NCBI GenBank assembly: GCA_938008005.1
Contig: CALLLZ010000284.1
Span: 1-9,937, forward strand
Origin: an uncultured Marinicella sp.
GTDB lineage: Bacteria > Pseudomonadota > Gammaproteobacteria > Xanthomonadales > Marinicellaceae
Direction of reading: 5' to 3'
DNA: 9,937 bases
This document shows, in pieces, positions 1-7,241 of this stretch; positions within the stretch are counted from its first letter, which is position 1, and the number at the start of each line of letters is the position of its first letter. Position numbers and translations under genes: made by a program. Under the pieces are notes generated by a model. It did not search any database, was not told where the DNA came from, and saw nothing but the letters and a program-made list of their open reading frames with translations.

Positions 1-201
1 CGATGACTTTAACTTTCATTACAAGTAAAAAAAGGCACTCTGACAAAAAACAGAGGTTATCAACTGCTTGATAACACAACCAATGAGGGTATTATCAAAG
101 TTTCTAAATGGCAATTACGTGCCTTATTCTTACATAATTCACAGACGCTATAAACTACATTTGAGTTTGAATATAAAAACACCAAACTCTATAAGCATAA
201 A

Positions 202-228
202 AGCCTGTAAAGCTATACTTCACAGGCT
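202..228 (-). terminator. Intrinsic terminator of pruA
   Basis: The arms at 202-208 and 222-228 (AGCCTGT and ACAGGCT) are perfectly complementary. Three further pairs (210-212 with 218-220) lie inside one A/C mismatch, leaving a 5-nt loop. Read on the minus strand the stem is followed by TTTTATGCTT. It lies about 57 nt past the pruA stop, so it fits a Rho-independent terminator for that gene. The rest of 1-284 is AT-rich and I see no gene in it. A weaker 5-bp hairpin (38-42 with 51-55), followed on the minus strand by a T run, could be a second terminator. Confidence 0.7.
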
Positions 229-284
229 CAGGTTACTCATACAAGTATGTGAATTCATTTATTAGGAACTGACGTAATTAACAT

Positions 285-1913
285 TCACCCCAAAAAAGGA
301 TAACGATAGTCTTTAGGTGGCACAAATGTTTCTTTGATGGTGCGAGGTGATAACCAACGATAGAGATTCAATGCACTACCAGCCTTGTCATTGGTACCTG
401 AAGCGCGGCCGCCACCGAAAGGTTGCTGACCAACCACTGCGCCAGTTGGCTTATCATTGACATAGAAGTTACCAGCTGCATGGCGCAATCGATCGGCCAT
501 GTGGTTAATCATGAATCGATCTTGAGCAAATATCGCACCTGTTAATGCATATACAGAACCTTTATCACATAAATCCAAAGTGTCTTCAAAGTCTGCTTCT
601 GCATATACATATACAGTCAACACTGGGCCGAATATTTCTTCAGCCATGGTTTTAAACTTGGGATTACTGGTAACAATGACAGTTGGCTCAACAAAATAGC
701 CTTCCGATTTATCACAACCACCACCCACTATAATCTCCGCATCTGATGCCTCGGCAGCGAAATCAATATAAGATTTAATTTTATCAAATGAACGCTCATC
801 AATCACTGCATTGATGAAGTTACCAAAATCACGGGTACTGCCCATTTTGAATGATTTAACATCAGCCACCAATTGTTCTTTGACCCCAGGCCAAATAGAT
901 GAAGGAATATAAGCTCTTGAAGCTGCTGAACATTTCTGCCCTTGGTATTCAAATGCACCGCGAGATAAGGCTGTGGCCACAGTAACAGCATCTGCTGACT
1001 CGTGAGCAAACACAAAATCTTTACCGCCGGTTTCACCCACCAATCGAGGGTATGAGTGATAACGACCTATGTTACCACCGACTTCGGCATAAATATGTTG
1101 AAAAGTAGGCGTTGAACCAGTGAAATGAACACCTGCCAACTCAGGACGAGGTAACAAGGCCCCACCAGCAACTGGGCCATCTGCCGCAACCATATTGATC
1201 ACACCGTCAGGCAAACCAGCAGCTTTAAAGACTTGCATGATGACATATGCAGATAACATTTGCGTGCCTGAAGGCTTCCAAACCACAGTATTGCCTAACA
1301 TCGCAGGAGTGGCTGGTAAATTGCCTGCAATAGCAGTGAAATTAAATGGCGAGATAGCCATCACAAAACCTTCCAAAGGGCGCCAATCTAATTGATTCCA
1401 AACACCTGGAGACGACACCGGCTGCTGTTCCATAATTTGTTGGTAAAAATAAGCATTAAAACGCAGGAAATCGATCAATTCACAAGCAGAATCAATTTCT
1501 GCTTGGTAACAATTTTTGGATTGCCCATGCATGGTCGCCGCATTGATGATATTTCTGTATGGGCCCGCCAATAAATCAGCTGCCTTCAAAAACACCGCCG
1601 CACGTGACTGCCATGGCAAACTGGCCCAGTCATTCTGGGCTTTGATGGCTGCATCTGCAGCTGCATTGAGGTCTTGTTGCCCACCATTATGGAATTGGCC
1701 CAGTACATGCTGATGATCATGTGGCATCACCACATTTTCAACTTGCCCAGTTCTGACCTCATCACCACCAATATAACAAGGAATATCAACTTGTTCTGCT
1801 GACATTTTATCCATGGCTTGTTGTAATGATTTGGTTTCTTTACTGTCTGGTAAATAATCGTTGATGGGCTCGTTTTTAACTTCAGGAGTTTGTGGGATAT
1901 TGGCGCTGATCAT
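285..1913 (-). CDS. pruA: L-glutamate gamma-semialdehyde dehydrogenase (delta-1-pyrroline-5-carboxylate dehydrogenase)
   Basis: This NAD-dependent enzyme oxidises glutamate gamma-semialdehyde to glutamate, the second step of proline breakdown, in the cytosol. The 542-aa product is a full-length single-domain aldehyde dehydrogenase of the ALDH4A1 type (mitochondrial-like, not the PutA fusion). Visible family blocks are IPCYIGGDEV (residues 44-53), EGFVMAISPFNFTAIAGNLP (181-200), FTGSTPTFQHI (264-274), LVGETGGKDF (291-300), FEYQGQKCSAASR (321-333), EEIFGPVL (425-432) and GQQPFGGGRASGTNDK (495-510). The expected catalytic residues are present: Cys328 (nucleophile), Glu294 (general base) and Asn191 (oxyanion hole). 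The ATG at 1911-1913 has only a weak GAG upstream as ribosome site. Residues 1-40 are poorly conserved, but the next Met (34) offers no better signal. No proline dehydrogenase gene is beside it in the window. Confidence 0.95.
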   Translation of the reverse strand: MISANIPQTPEVKNEPINDYLPDSKETKSLQQAMDKMSAEQVDIPCYIGGDEVRTGQVENVVMPHDHQHVLGQFHNGGQQDLNAAADAAIKAQNDWASLPWQSRAAVFLKAADLLAGPYRNIINAATMHGQSKNCYQAEIDSACELIDFLRFNAYFYQQIMEQQPVSSPGVWNQLDWRPLEGFVMAISPFNFTAIAGNLPATPAMLGNTVVWKPSGTQMLSAYVIMQVFKAAGLPDGVINMVAADGPVAGGALLPRPELAGVHFTGSTPTFQHIYAEVGGNIGRYHSYPRLVGETGGKDFVFAHESADAVTVATALSRGAFEYQGQKCSAASRAYIPSSIWPGVKEQLVADVKSFKMGSTRDFGNFINAVIDERSFDKIKSYIDFAAEASDAEIIVGGGCDKSEGYFVEPTVIVTSNPKFKTMAEEIFGPVLTVYVYAEADFEDTLDLCDKGSVYALTGAIFAQDRFMINHMADRLRHAAGNFYVNDKPTGAVVGQQPFGGGRASGTNDKAGSALNLYRWLSPRTIKETFVPPKDYRYPFLG

Positions 1914-1940
1914 GAGGTAAATCTCGAAAACAAAATAGGC

Positions 1941-1969
1941 ATTATACAGCGAATTCTTACTTCAAGACA
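1941..1969 (-). promoter_or_regulatory. Candidate promoter of pruA
   Basis: On the minus strand a perfect TATAAT lies at 1946-1941, which would start transcription about 20 nt before the pruA ATG. The hexamer 17 nt upstream (TGTCTT, 1969-1964) is a poor -35, so the call rests on the -10 and its position. Confidence 0.4.
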
Positions 1970-2060
1970 TACAGAATGAGTGTTAATAGCGCAGGAATGT
2001 AACCAACATTTCCAAATCCATAAACATCAGTAAATGCCTGTTATTTTGACCCAGCTCTGT

Positions 2061-2528
2061 TTAATTTCGTTTGGTTTTCTGCCGGTTGTTCCTGACTACA
2101 AACTCAACACCATAAACCACAACAAAAGCCATCAAAATCCAAACCAACCATTTGAAAGCATTTTGTACCAAAGCCACATGAAACGGATTTCCAACCACTA
2201 AATCCATAAACGGTTGTCGAAGAAATGAACCATTGATCGCTGCCAATATGACAGCAAGTATCAAGGAAGCTTTAAAAACACCAAAAACAATCAACTTTTG
2301 CCTTCCTAACCCATATATGGCAATTGCAGCTAATCCATATTCTATTGATGTGATACCCGCCACATAACGTACATGCCATGATGGTGTAATTGATACTCCT
2401 TGCATTTGTTCGCCAATCCATATTGGCAACCACTCTACAGTTAATACATGGATGGTGAAAGAGCTCGCTGATGCAATTGCAGCTATGGTAATTATCGATA
2501 GTATTTTCATAAAAATATGTCTAAACAT
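2061..2528 (-). CDS. Small four-helix inner-membrane protein of unknown function
   Basis: I do not recognise this family. The 155-aa product has four hydrophobic stretches, at about residues 8-29, 52-73, 78-98 and 119-146. The C-tail is strongly basic (RNNRQKTKRN) and there is a basic loop near residues 76-78, so N-in/C-in topology in the inner membrane is likely. A short polar segment (residues 36-51) containing WIGEQMQG joins helices 1 and 2. No catalytic motif or metal-binding pattern is visible. Neither the ATG at 2526-2528 nor the alternative ATG at 2508-2510 (Met7) has a clear Shine-Dalgarno, so the start is uncertain by six codons. It sits alone between the mdh terminator and pruA, all on the same strand, and nothing in the context points to a role. 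The consistent membrane-protein composition supports a real gene. Confidence 0.7.
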   Translation of the reverse strand: MFRHIFMKILSIITIAAIASASSFTIHVLTVEWLPIWIGEQMQGVSITPSWHVRYVAGITSIEYGLAAIAIYGLGRQKLIVFGVFKASLILAVILAAINGSFLRQPFMDLVVGNPFHVALVQNAFKWLVWILMAFVVVYGVEFVVRNNRQKTKRN

Positions 2529-2590
2529 TATTCAAAAAATTAAAGCTTAGCATCATTGCTCCACATAACAATCGATTTTTAAAAAGATAA

Positions 2591-2619
2591 AAAAACCACA
2601 GATAATGGCTGTGGTTTTT
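2591..2619 (-). terminator. Intrinsic terminator of mdh
   Basis: Positions 2591-2601 and 2609-2619 form a perfect 11-bp stem with a 7-nt loop, and the A/T part of the stem gives a run of seven Ts on the minus strand. It starts about 25 nt past the mdh stop. It also separates mdh from the downstream membrane-protein gene. Confidence 0.85.
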
Positions 2620-2643
2620 CATTCAGCAATAAAGATTTTTAGA

Positions 2644-3618
2644 TCAGAATAAATGCTCAACAGCACCACGCTCTTCACGCAATTCTGCATCTGTGGCATC
2701 AATGCGACTTTGTGAAAATTCACTCACCGGCAAATCCTGCACTATACTGTATTCGCCATTGGCACAAGTTACTGGATAGGAAAAGATTACGCCAGGTTTT
2801 ACACCATAACTGCCATCGCTTGGAATCGCCATAGAGACCCAATCGCCTTGATCCGTACCCAAAGCCCAGTTACGCATGTGATCAATCGCAGATGAAGCCG
2901 CAGAAGCCGCTGAAGAGGCACCACGTGCTTTAATAATGGCAGCACCCCGTTGCTGTACAGTTGGGATGAAATTGTTAACATACCAGTCTTGTTCAACATC
3001 TGACAAAGCTGCCCCATTCACTTCTACCTGTGAAATATCGGGATATTGTGTTGATGAATGGTTACCCCAAATCGTCATGCGTTTAATGTCATTGGTTTGT
3101 ACATCAAATTTTCCAGACAATTGTGCCAATGCACGGTTATGATCCAAACGAGTCATGGCAGTGAACTGTGCAGGATTGATATCTGGGGCATTTTGTTGTG
3201 CAATCAAAGCATTGGTGTTAGCAGGATTACCCACCACAAGTACTTTAATGTCTTTAGCCGCATTGTCATTCATGGCCTTACCTTGCACTGAAAATATTTT
3301 GGCATTTGCTTTTAACAAGTCACTGCGTTCCATTCCTGGACCACGAGGCATCGCACCCACTAACAAAGCATAATTGGCATCTTTGAAAGCCACATCGGCA
3401 TCATCGGTTGCTACCACACCATGTAATAACGGGAAGGCACAATCTTCCAATTCCATCACCACGCCTTGAACCGCATTCATAGCTGGCGGAATTTCTAGCA
3501 GATGTAAGATAACAGGTTGATCTGGGCCCAGCATATTGCCTGCGGCAATTCTGAATAGTAATTGATAACCGATTTGACCGGCGGCGCCAGTAACAACGAC
3601 TCTGACTGGTGATTTCAT
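2644..3618 (-). CDS. mdh: NAD-dependent malate dehydrogenase
   Basis: This TCA-cycle enzyme interconverts malate and oxaloacetate with NAD in the cytosol. The 324-aa product is full length for the LDH/MDH-superfamily type found in Xanthomonas and Burkholderia. The Rossmann loop GAAGQIG is at residues 11-17. Glu42 (HLLEIP) lies at the end of beta-2, as in NAD-specific enzymes. The substrate-binding arginines are in PRGPGMERSDLL (Arg92, Arg98). VVGNPANTNA is at 128-137, TRLDHNRA at 156-163 carries Asp159 and Arg162, and WGNHSS at 184-189 carries the catalytic His187. The C-terminal VEHLF matches the usual family end. A good Shine-Dalgarno (GGAGA) lies 6 nt before the ATG. It has its own promoter candidate and terminator, so it is probably monocistronic. 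Confidence 0.97.
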   Translation of the reverse strand: MKSPVRVVVTGAAGQIGYQLLFRIAAGNMLGPDQPVILHLLEIPPAMNAVQGVVMELEDCAFPLLHGVVATDDADVAFKDANYALLVGAMPRGPGMERSDLLKANAKIFSVQGKAMNDNAAKDIKVLVVGNPANTNALIAQQNAPDINPAQFTAMTRLDHNRALAQLSGKFDVQTNDIKRMTIWGNHSSTQYPDISQVEVNGAALSDVEQDWYVNNFIPTVQQRGAAIIKARGASSAASAASSAIDHMRNWALGTDQGDWVSMAIPSDGSYGVKPGVIFSYPVTCANGEYSIVQDLPVSEFSQSRIDATDAELREERGAVEHLF

Positions 3619-3624
3619 TAGATG

Positions 3625-3629
3625 TCTCC
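3625..3629 (-). promoter_or_regulatory. Ribosome binding site of mdh
   Basis: GGAGA on the minus strand is placed 6 nt before the ATG at 3618. It fixes the mdh start and rules out the overlapping out-of-frame reading at 3401-3679 as the real gene here. Confidence 0.8.
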
Positions 3630-3699
3630 ATTAGGTGATTTGATAAACCCTTACCATATATGCTGTAAAACATACTCAATAAGAATTGTAATGGTCGCG

Positions 3700-3728
3700 A
3701 TTATAGCAATCATGAAGATTTATTTAAA
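3700..3728 (-). promoter_or_regulatory. Candidate promoter of mdh
   Basis: A perfect TATAAT (minus strand, 3705-3700) is preceded at 17 nt spacing by TTTAAA (3728-3723, 4/6 to consensus). It is followed by a GC-rich discriminator (CGCGACC). Transcription would start near 3693, giving a leader of about 75 nt. Confidence 0.5.
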
Positions 3729-3812
3729 TGATATTTGAGTGATAAGGCTTAATTTGATTCGGTAAACTGCAATCACCATAAAAAACCATTTTACCAGCCA
3801 ATTTATAGATAA

Positions 3813-3842
3813 AGGACCAACTCAATAGAAACAGTTGGTCCT
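3813..3842 (-). terminator. Intrinsic terminator of the S41 peptidase gene
   Basis: A perfect 10-bp stem (3813-3822 with 3833-3842, arm AGGACCAACT) has a 10-nt loop. On the minus strand it is followed by TTTATC. It lies about 50 nt past the stop of the peptidase gene. The trailing T run is short, so termination may be partial. Confidence 0.65.
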
Positions 3843-3890
3843 AATAAACTAACTCATATTATTAAACCGGCAGCCTAATACATTGAATGC

Positions 3891-6116
3891 TTATTTCGAT
3901 TTAATTATTTCAATGGCACGATCAAGTAATTCATCTCGACCTTCACGAATACCTTGAACCGATGGTAAAACCACTTCATCAATCCTAACCCCAACTCTTT
4001 GGGTCTCACCGCCATCAGGGTAGTAAACACCTATGCCTGAAATAGAAGTAGTCAAACCACCAGGCAAATTGATAATTGAAACATTACCATCCGCACCAGC
4101 AGTGGTACTACCGATCACAGTGGTTCTTTCACCAGCTTGAAACGCCATTGTCGTGAATTCAGCATGGCTTTGGGTGACTTCATTAACCATCACTACCAAT
4201 GGACCTTGATAAGTATCGATAGATTTCGGCACGTTTAAGGATGCAGCAAAAAAGAATTCACCCGGGTTATTATAAACTGGTCCTGTGAAACGCGTAAAAA
4301 CTTTACTTTCTGAGGTAAAAAATGCGCCCAATGTAAATGGCATAGAAGCCGAAGGATAGTTACGTATGTCTATAATGATACCTTGGGTTTTCTTGAATGC
4401 TTTTCTTATGTTACTTACATCCTCTGCCTTGATATTCTTTAGAGTAATGTAACCAATGTTATCATCCATTAATTTATATGACTTACCATCCGCATCATCA
4501 CGATACCAGTTATAATAGTCTAAATCCTTTAGCTCAAACATGGGAATCGTTACTGTCATTGATTTAGATTTTCTCATGATTTTTAATTGGCTTTTTTTAT
4601 CATCAAACCTCAATATATCCAATGACATATTCCTTAGCTGACTCGGGTAATTTGAACCAGAATATTGTGGCAACAATTCTTCAATGATCTCTTGCACCGA
4701 TTTTTCATTTATATGAGTGATTACATCACCCAACTCCAAACCAACTTCTTTCTTCATATCTGCATTGAAATAATCATCTACAACCAACTGTTCTTTGATA
4801 AACTTCACATGAACGGGTGGAAAAAGCTTCCCTTTAGAATTTTCAATCGCCCTACTTCTTAAGGTCGCATGAGAATCCTGAACTTCTCCTATCATTGCAA
4901 CCATCACCAATTCGTAAGCCAACTCATTCTTAGCTTCCAAAAACAGTGGGATATACTTTTTCAAAATATGGTTCCAGTCATTATCCATCAGATTTTTATA
5001 AGGAAAATAATAATGAATCATATTCCAATAACGATAAGCTGCTAACAGCCTGAAGCCATCATCTGGGTACCTCATATCAGCATATTGTTTTTCATTTTTA
5101 AATTCCGCATTTCCTGGACCAGCAAAACCAATATAATGATGTACACCATAATTTCTGCTGTTATACACATGTAATAATTTCGTTTTTAATTCAGCAGATA
5201 AACCATGATTAATCCAACTTAAATCTGGTTTAAGTACAGAATCTACTCGTATATCTTCACATTTTTCACATATTTCAATATCACCCAGTGAATCTATCCA
5301 CCCCATCAGCAAATCATCACGGTCATTTCCAACATCCAAGTATTTAGGCAAGAACCTAAAAAGCTCATAATCCCAGTTGTATTTCGATTGCGCAATACTG
5401 GGGTGGTGATATTTTAGGAATCCCCATAATTTACCCAACAAAGTTAAATTTTCTAGTTGCTGCTTACTTAATGTATTGATTGATATCCGCGAGCCACTAT
5501 CAAACTCTTGATCTTTATCAGCAGCTGTGAGTTCTTTCAAAGGCGCTTTTTCTATCGGCGTTCCATCGATACTCAATTGCAAATTATCAAACCACATTTG
5601 ACCGCTGCCAGTCATTAAACCACCACTAACAATTTGAGTAGCAACAGAGGCATTCAAATCCAACTCAATTTCATATTGCTGCCAATCTGTGGTGCCGGTA
5701 ACGCCTCTGTTTGCCATATTATCAAAAGATAAACCCGGATCAATACGTAACCACAGTCCCGCATAACCGCCTTTTACATTTTCGGTTTTGATTTGACCTG
5801 TAAGCTTTATTTTCTTACCTTCATAAATGGCAGGTACCGAATAGCCCCATGCCTTAAACTGAGAACCATCATCTGATTCAATAGGTTCACCATTCCACTC
5901 AATAGTTGCTGAATATTGACCATTTTGAATGATTTGGTCATCAACCGAGGTTAAATACCCGCCATCACTTCCATAAATATCCCATCCAACAGCTTGATCA
6001 TCCTCAACAGATTCAAAATCTAAATTAAACTCTTCAGCCTGAGCTATAAATACACTAAAAATACAAATGACTTTGAAAAAGTTAAAAAAACCATCAGAAC
6101 TCAAACTTTTATTCAT
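3891..6116 (-). CDS. Secreted S41-family peptidase with N-terminal jelly-roll domain
   Basis: Probably an exported serine peptidase of the tail-specific/tricorn-like clan. Residues 1-27 form a signal peptide (likely cleavage after AQA). Residues about 28-185 form a carbohydrate-binding-like jelly roll (GLWLRIDPG 120-128, FDNMANRG 131-138, GQMWFDNL 172-179). Two similar helical modules follow (about 222-279 and 355-416), the second ending in QDSHATL with His416. A PDZ-like segment is near 430-480 (GLELGDVITHINEKSV) and the catalytic core spans 550-741, with candidate nucleophile Ser650 in VTQSHAEF. The lysine expected about 26 residues after the serine in CtpA-type enzymes is absent (GSTTAGADGN), so a Ser-His arrangement is more likely. 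The C-terminal GIREGRDELLDRA is typical of the family. AGAGG lies 6 nt before the ATG. It lies downstream of the ECF sigma locus and shares a domain with its first gene. The natural substrate is unknown. Confidence 0.88.
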   Translation of the reverse strand: MNKSLSSDGFFNFFKVICIFSVFIAQAEEFNLDFESVEDDQAVGWDIYGSDGGYLTSVDDQIIQNGQYSATIEWNGEPIESDDGSQFKAWGYSVPAIYEGKKIKLTGQIKTENVKGGYAGLWLRIDPGLSFDNMANRGVTGTTDWQQYEIELDLNASVATQIVSGGLMTGSGQMWFDNLQLSIDGTPIEKAPLKELTAADKDQEFDSGSRISINTLSKQQLENLTLLGKLWGFLKYHHPSIAQSKYNWDYELFRFLPKYLDVGNDRDDLLMGWIDSLGDIEICEKCEDIRVDSVLKPDLSWINHGLSAELKTKLLHVYNSRNYGVHHYIGFAGPGNAEFKNEKQYADMRYPDDGFRLLAAYRYWNMIHYYFPYKNLMDNDWNHILKKYIPLFLEAKNELAYELVMVAMIGEVQDSHATLRSRAIENSKGKLFPPVHVKFIKEQLVVDDYFNADMKKEVGLELGDVITHINEKSVQEIIEELLPQYSGSNYPSQLRNMSLDILRFDDKKSQLKIMRKSKSMTVTIPMFELKDLDYYNWYRDDADGKSYKLMDDNIGYITLKNIKAEDVSNIRKAFKKTQGIIIDIRNYPSASMPFTLGAFFTSESKVFTRFTGPVYNNPGEFFFAASLNVPKSIDTYQGPLVVMVNEVTQSHAEFTTMAFQAGERTTVIGSTTAGADGNVSIINLPGGLTTSISGIGVYYPDGGETQRVGVRIDEVVLPSVQGIREGRDELLDRAIEIIKSK

Positions 6117-6122
6117 TACAAA

Positions 6123-6127
6123 CCTCT
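6123..6127 (-). promoter_or_regulatory. Ribosome binding site of the S41 peptidase gene
   Basis: AGAGG on the minus strand is 6 nt before the ATG at 6116. It supports this start, which also gives a complete signal peptide. Confidence 0.7.
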
Positions 6128-6231
6128 GGGTTGTTATTGATATGAAGGTGTTGTGTTACCAAGGTCGTAAAAGTTCAAAAACAATGAAAATAACTGCGCA
6201 TTATTTTTTAAAACGAAATGTTAAAATAATA

Positions 6232-6252
6232 AGGACCCAAGGAACAGGGCCT
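6232..6252 (-). terminator. Weak terminator-like hairpin after the sigma operon
   Basis: On the minus strand AGGCCC pairs with GGGTCCT (six pairs, one bulged T, 8-nt loop) and is followed by TATTATTTT. It lies about 57 nt past the stop of the small membrane protein. It may end the sigma operon or only attenuate read-through into the peptidase gene. I found no convincing sigma-70 promoter between it and the peptidase start. Confidence 0.35.
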
Positions 6253-6308
6253 AAGGAGAAGCAGGTGAACTAGACTTAAAGTTCTTTTTAACAGTAAGTT
6301 AACTGTGC

Positions 6309-6635
6309 TCAGCCACCATTGCATTTGAAATATTTTAAACACAACTCCATCTTGCCTGCATTGAAAGCATAGTGGGCACTGTTATCGAAATTCATATGAT
6401 GATTCAACAATTCACGTTTAATTTGATCGTCCATGTGAGTTGTCAATTGACTTTCATTATTGATCGGAGCAGCTAATTGCATAGTTATCAAAGATACAAA
6501 TCCAAACATGGCCATTGAAAATAACAAGACTCGCTTTTGTTTTTGCCGACTTTCATGCTTTTTCACTTTAAGAATCACCGATTCAACAAAATCCAATTGA
6601 TTTAAACGGTCTTTATTTTTCACTTCTGACATCAT
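6309..6635 (-). CDS. Small single-pass membrane protein, putative anti-sigma factor
   Basis: Not a recognised family. Starting at the ATG 6633-6635 the product has 108 aa: a charged N-terminal part of about 35 residues (many Lys/Glu), one hydrophobic segment (about 36-56, VLLFSMAMFGFVSLITM) and a periplasmic tail of about 50 residues ending in MELCLKYFKCNGG, with Cys99 and Cys105. A GGGAG at 6645-6641 lies 5 nt before this ATG and 8 nt before the next one (6632). This decides against an upstream TTG at 6647. The gene overlaps the end of the sigma gene by about 20 nt, which suggests translational coupling. The position directly after an ECF sigma gene and the N-in single-pass layout suggest an anti-sigma factor. 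However, there is no zinc-binding HxxxCxxC motif and the cytosolic part is short, so the role is inference. Confidence 0.6.
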   Translation of the reverse strand: MMSEVKNKDRLNQLDFVESVILKVKKHESRQKQKRVLLFSMAMFGFVSLITMQLAAPINNESQLTTHMDDQIKRELLNHHMNFDNSAHYAFNAGKMELCLKYFKCNGG

Positions 6636-7239
6636 GATAACTCCCAATTAGTAAATGTTCTTTCAGCTTCTTTCGTGCATTATTCAACCTTGATTTAACA
6701 GTTCCAATACTGATACCCAATGTTTGGCCAATTTGTTGGTAGCTCAAACCAGACCATTCATAAAGCATAATCACTTCTTTACTTTTAACATCTAAAGATT
6801 CTATGCCACTTCTGACATTTTGCTCATTATCTGAAGTCACCAATACGTCTACAGGTGTTTCTTCACTGATCAAATCTAATGCTTCATCACTCTGGTCAGT
6901 TTTTTTCCAAGATTTCCAAAAATATAATAACTTCTTTTTTCGCAATTTATTATTGATAGTAAATTTCGCAATTGAGTATATCCACGTTTTTACTGAAGAA
7001 TCACCTTTGAATTTTTTTGCAGAAAGGTATATTTGTAAAAATATATCTTGAGCGATGTCATCAACATGGTCATTAATACTGACAGCATATAACGAAGCAT
7101 AGGCCTTAACCCGGTCTTGGTATAACATCATAAGCGCTCTGAAACTCTTTTCGTCTTTCTCAGCGATGCCATTCATTAAATCTAACTCATATTCATGCGA
7201 CCTTTTTGCCGACTCCCCCACAGCTTTATGGCTCGCCAT
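6613..7239 (-). CDS. ECF-type RNA polymerase sigma factor (sigma-70 family)
   Basis: This sigma factor should direct RNA polymerase to a small regulon. The 208-aa product has region 2 at about residues 32-100, with the core-binding/-10 block DDIAQDIFLQIY (60-71) and SVKTWIYSIAKFTINNKLR (82-100). After a linker of about 40 residues comes region 4 (143-195), with the helix-turn-helix YQQIGQTLGISIGTVKSRLN (167-186) that reads the -35 element. No region 1.1 or 3 is present, as expected for ECF factors. The start lies 2 nt after the stop of the upstream jelly-roll gene and lacks a clear Shine-Dalgarno, so it is probably translated by coupling. Met22 is a less likely alternative start. The next gene overlaps its end and is a likely partner. 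Its target promoters cannot be named from this window. Confidence 0.9.
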   Translation of the reverse strand: MASHKAVGESAKRSHEYELDLMNGIAEKDEKSFRALMMLYQDRVKAYASLYAVSINDHVDDIAQDIFLQIYLSAKKFKGDSSVKTWIYSIAKFTINNKLRKKKLLYFWKSWKKTDQSDEALDLISEETPVDVLVTSDNEQNVRSGIESLDVKSKEVIMLYEWSGLSYQQIGQTLGISIGTVKSRLNNARKKLKEHLLIGSYHDVRSEK

Positions 7240-7241
7240 CT

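Noticed and set aside
68..265. Plus-strand 65-codon frame downstream of pruA
   Set aside because: It overlaps the pruA terminator hairpin, has no ribosome site and has AT-driven composition.
2936..3373. Several plus-strand frames opposite mdh
   Set aside because: They are antisense shadows of a clearly conserved enzyme gene and have no signals of their own.
3401..3679. Minus-strand 92-codon frame overlapping the mdh start
   Set aside because: It runs out of frame through strongly conserved mdh codons and has no recognisable motif. The mdh ribosome site explains the region.
6140..6190. ECF-type promoter shared by the peptidase gene and the sigma operon (TTTTTGAAC-like motif in both)
   Set aside because: The TTTTTGA and TAACAC elements occur upstream of both genes, but the distance between them differs by more than 10 nt, and no common -10 element follows.
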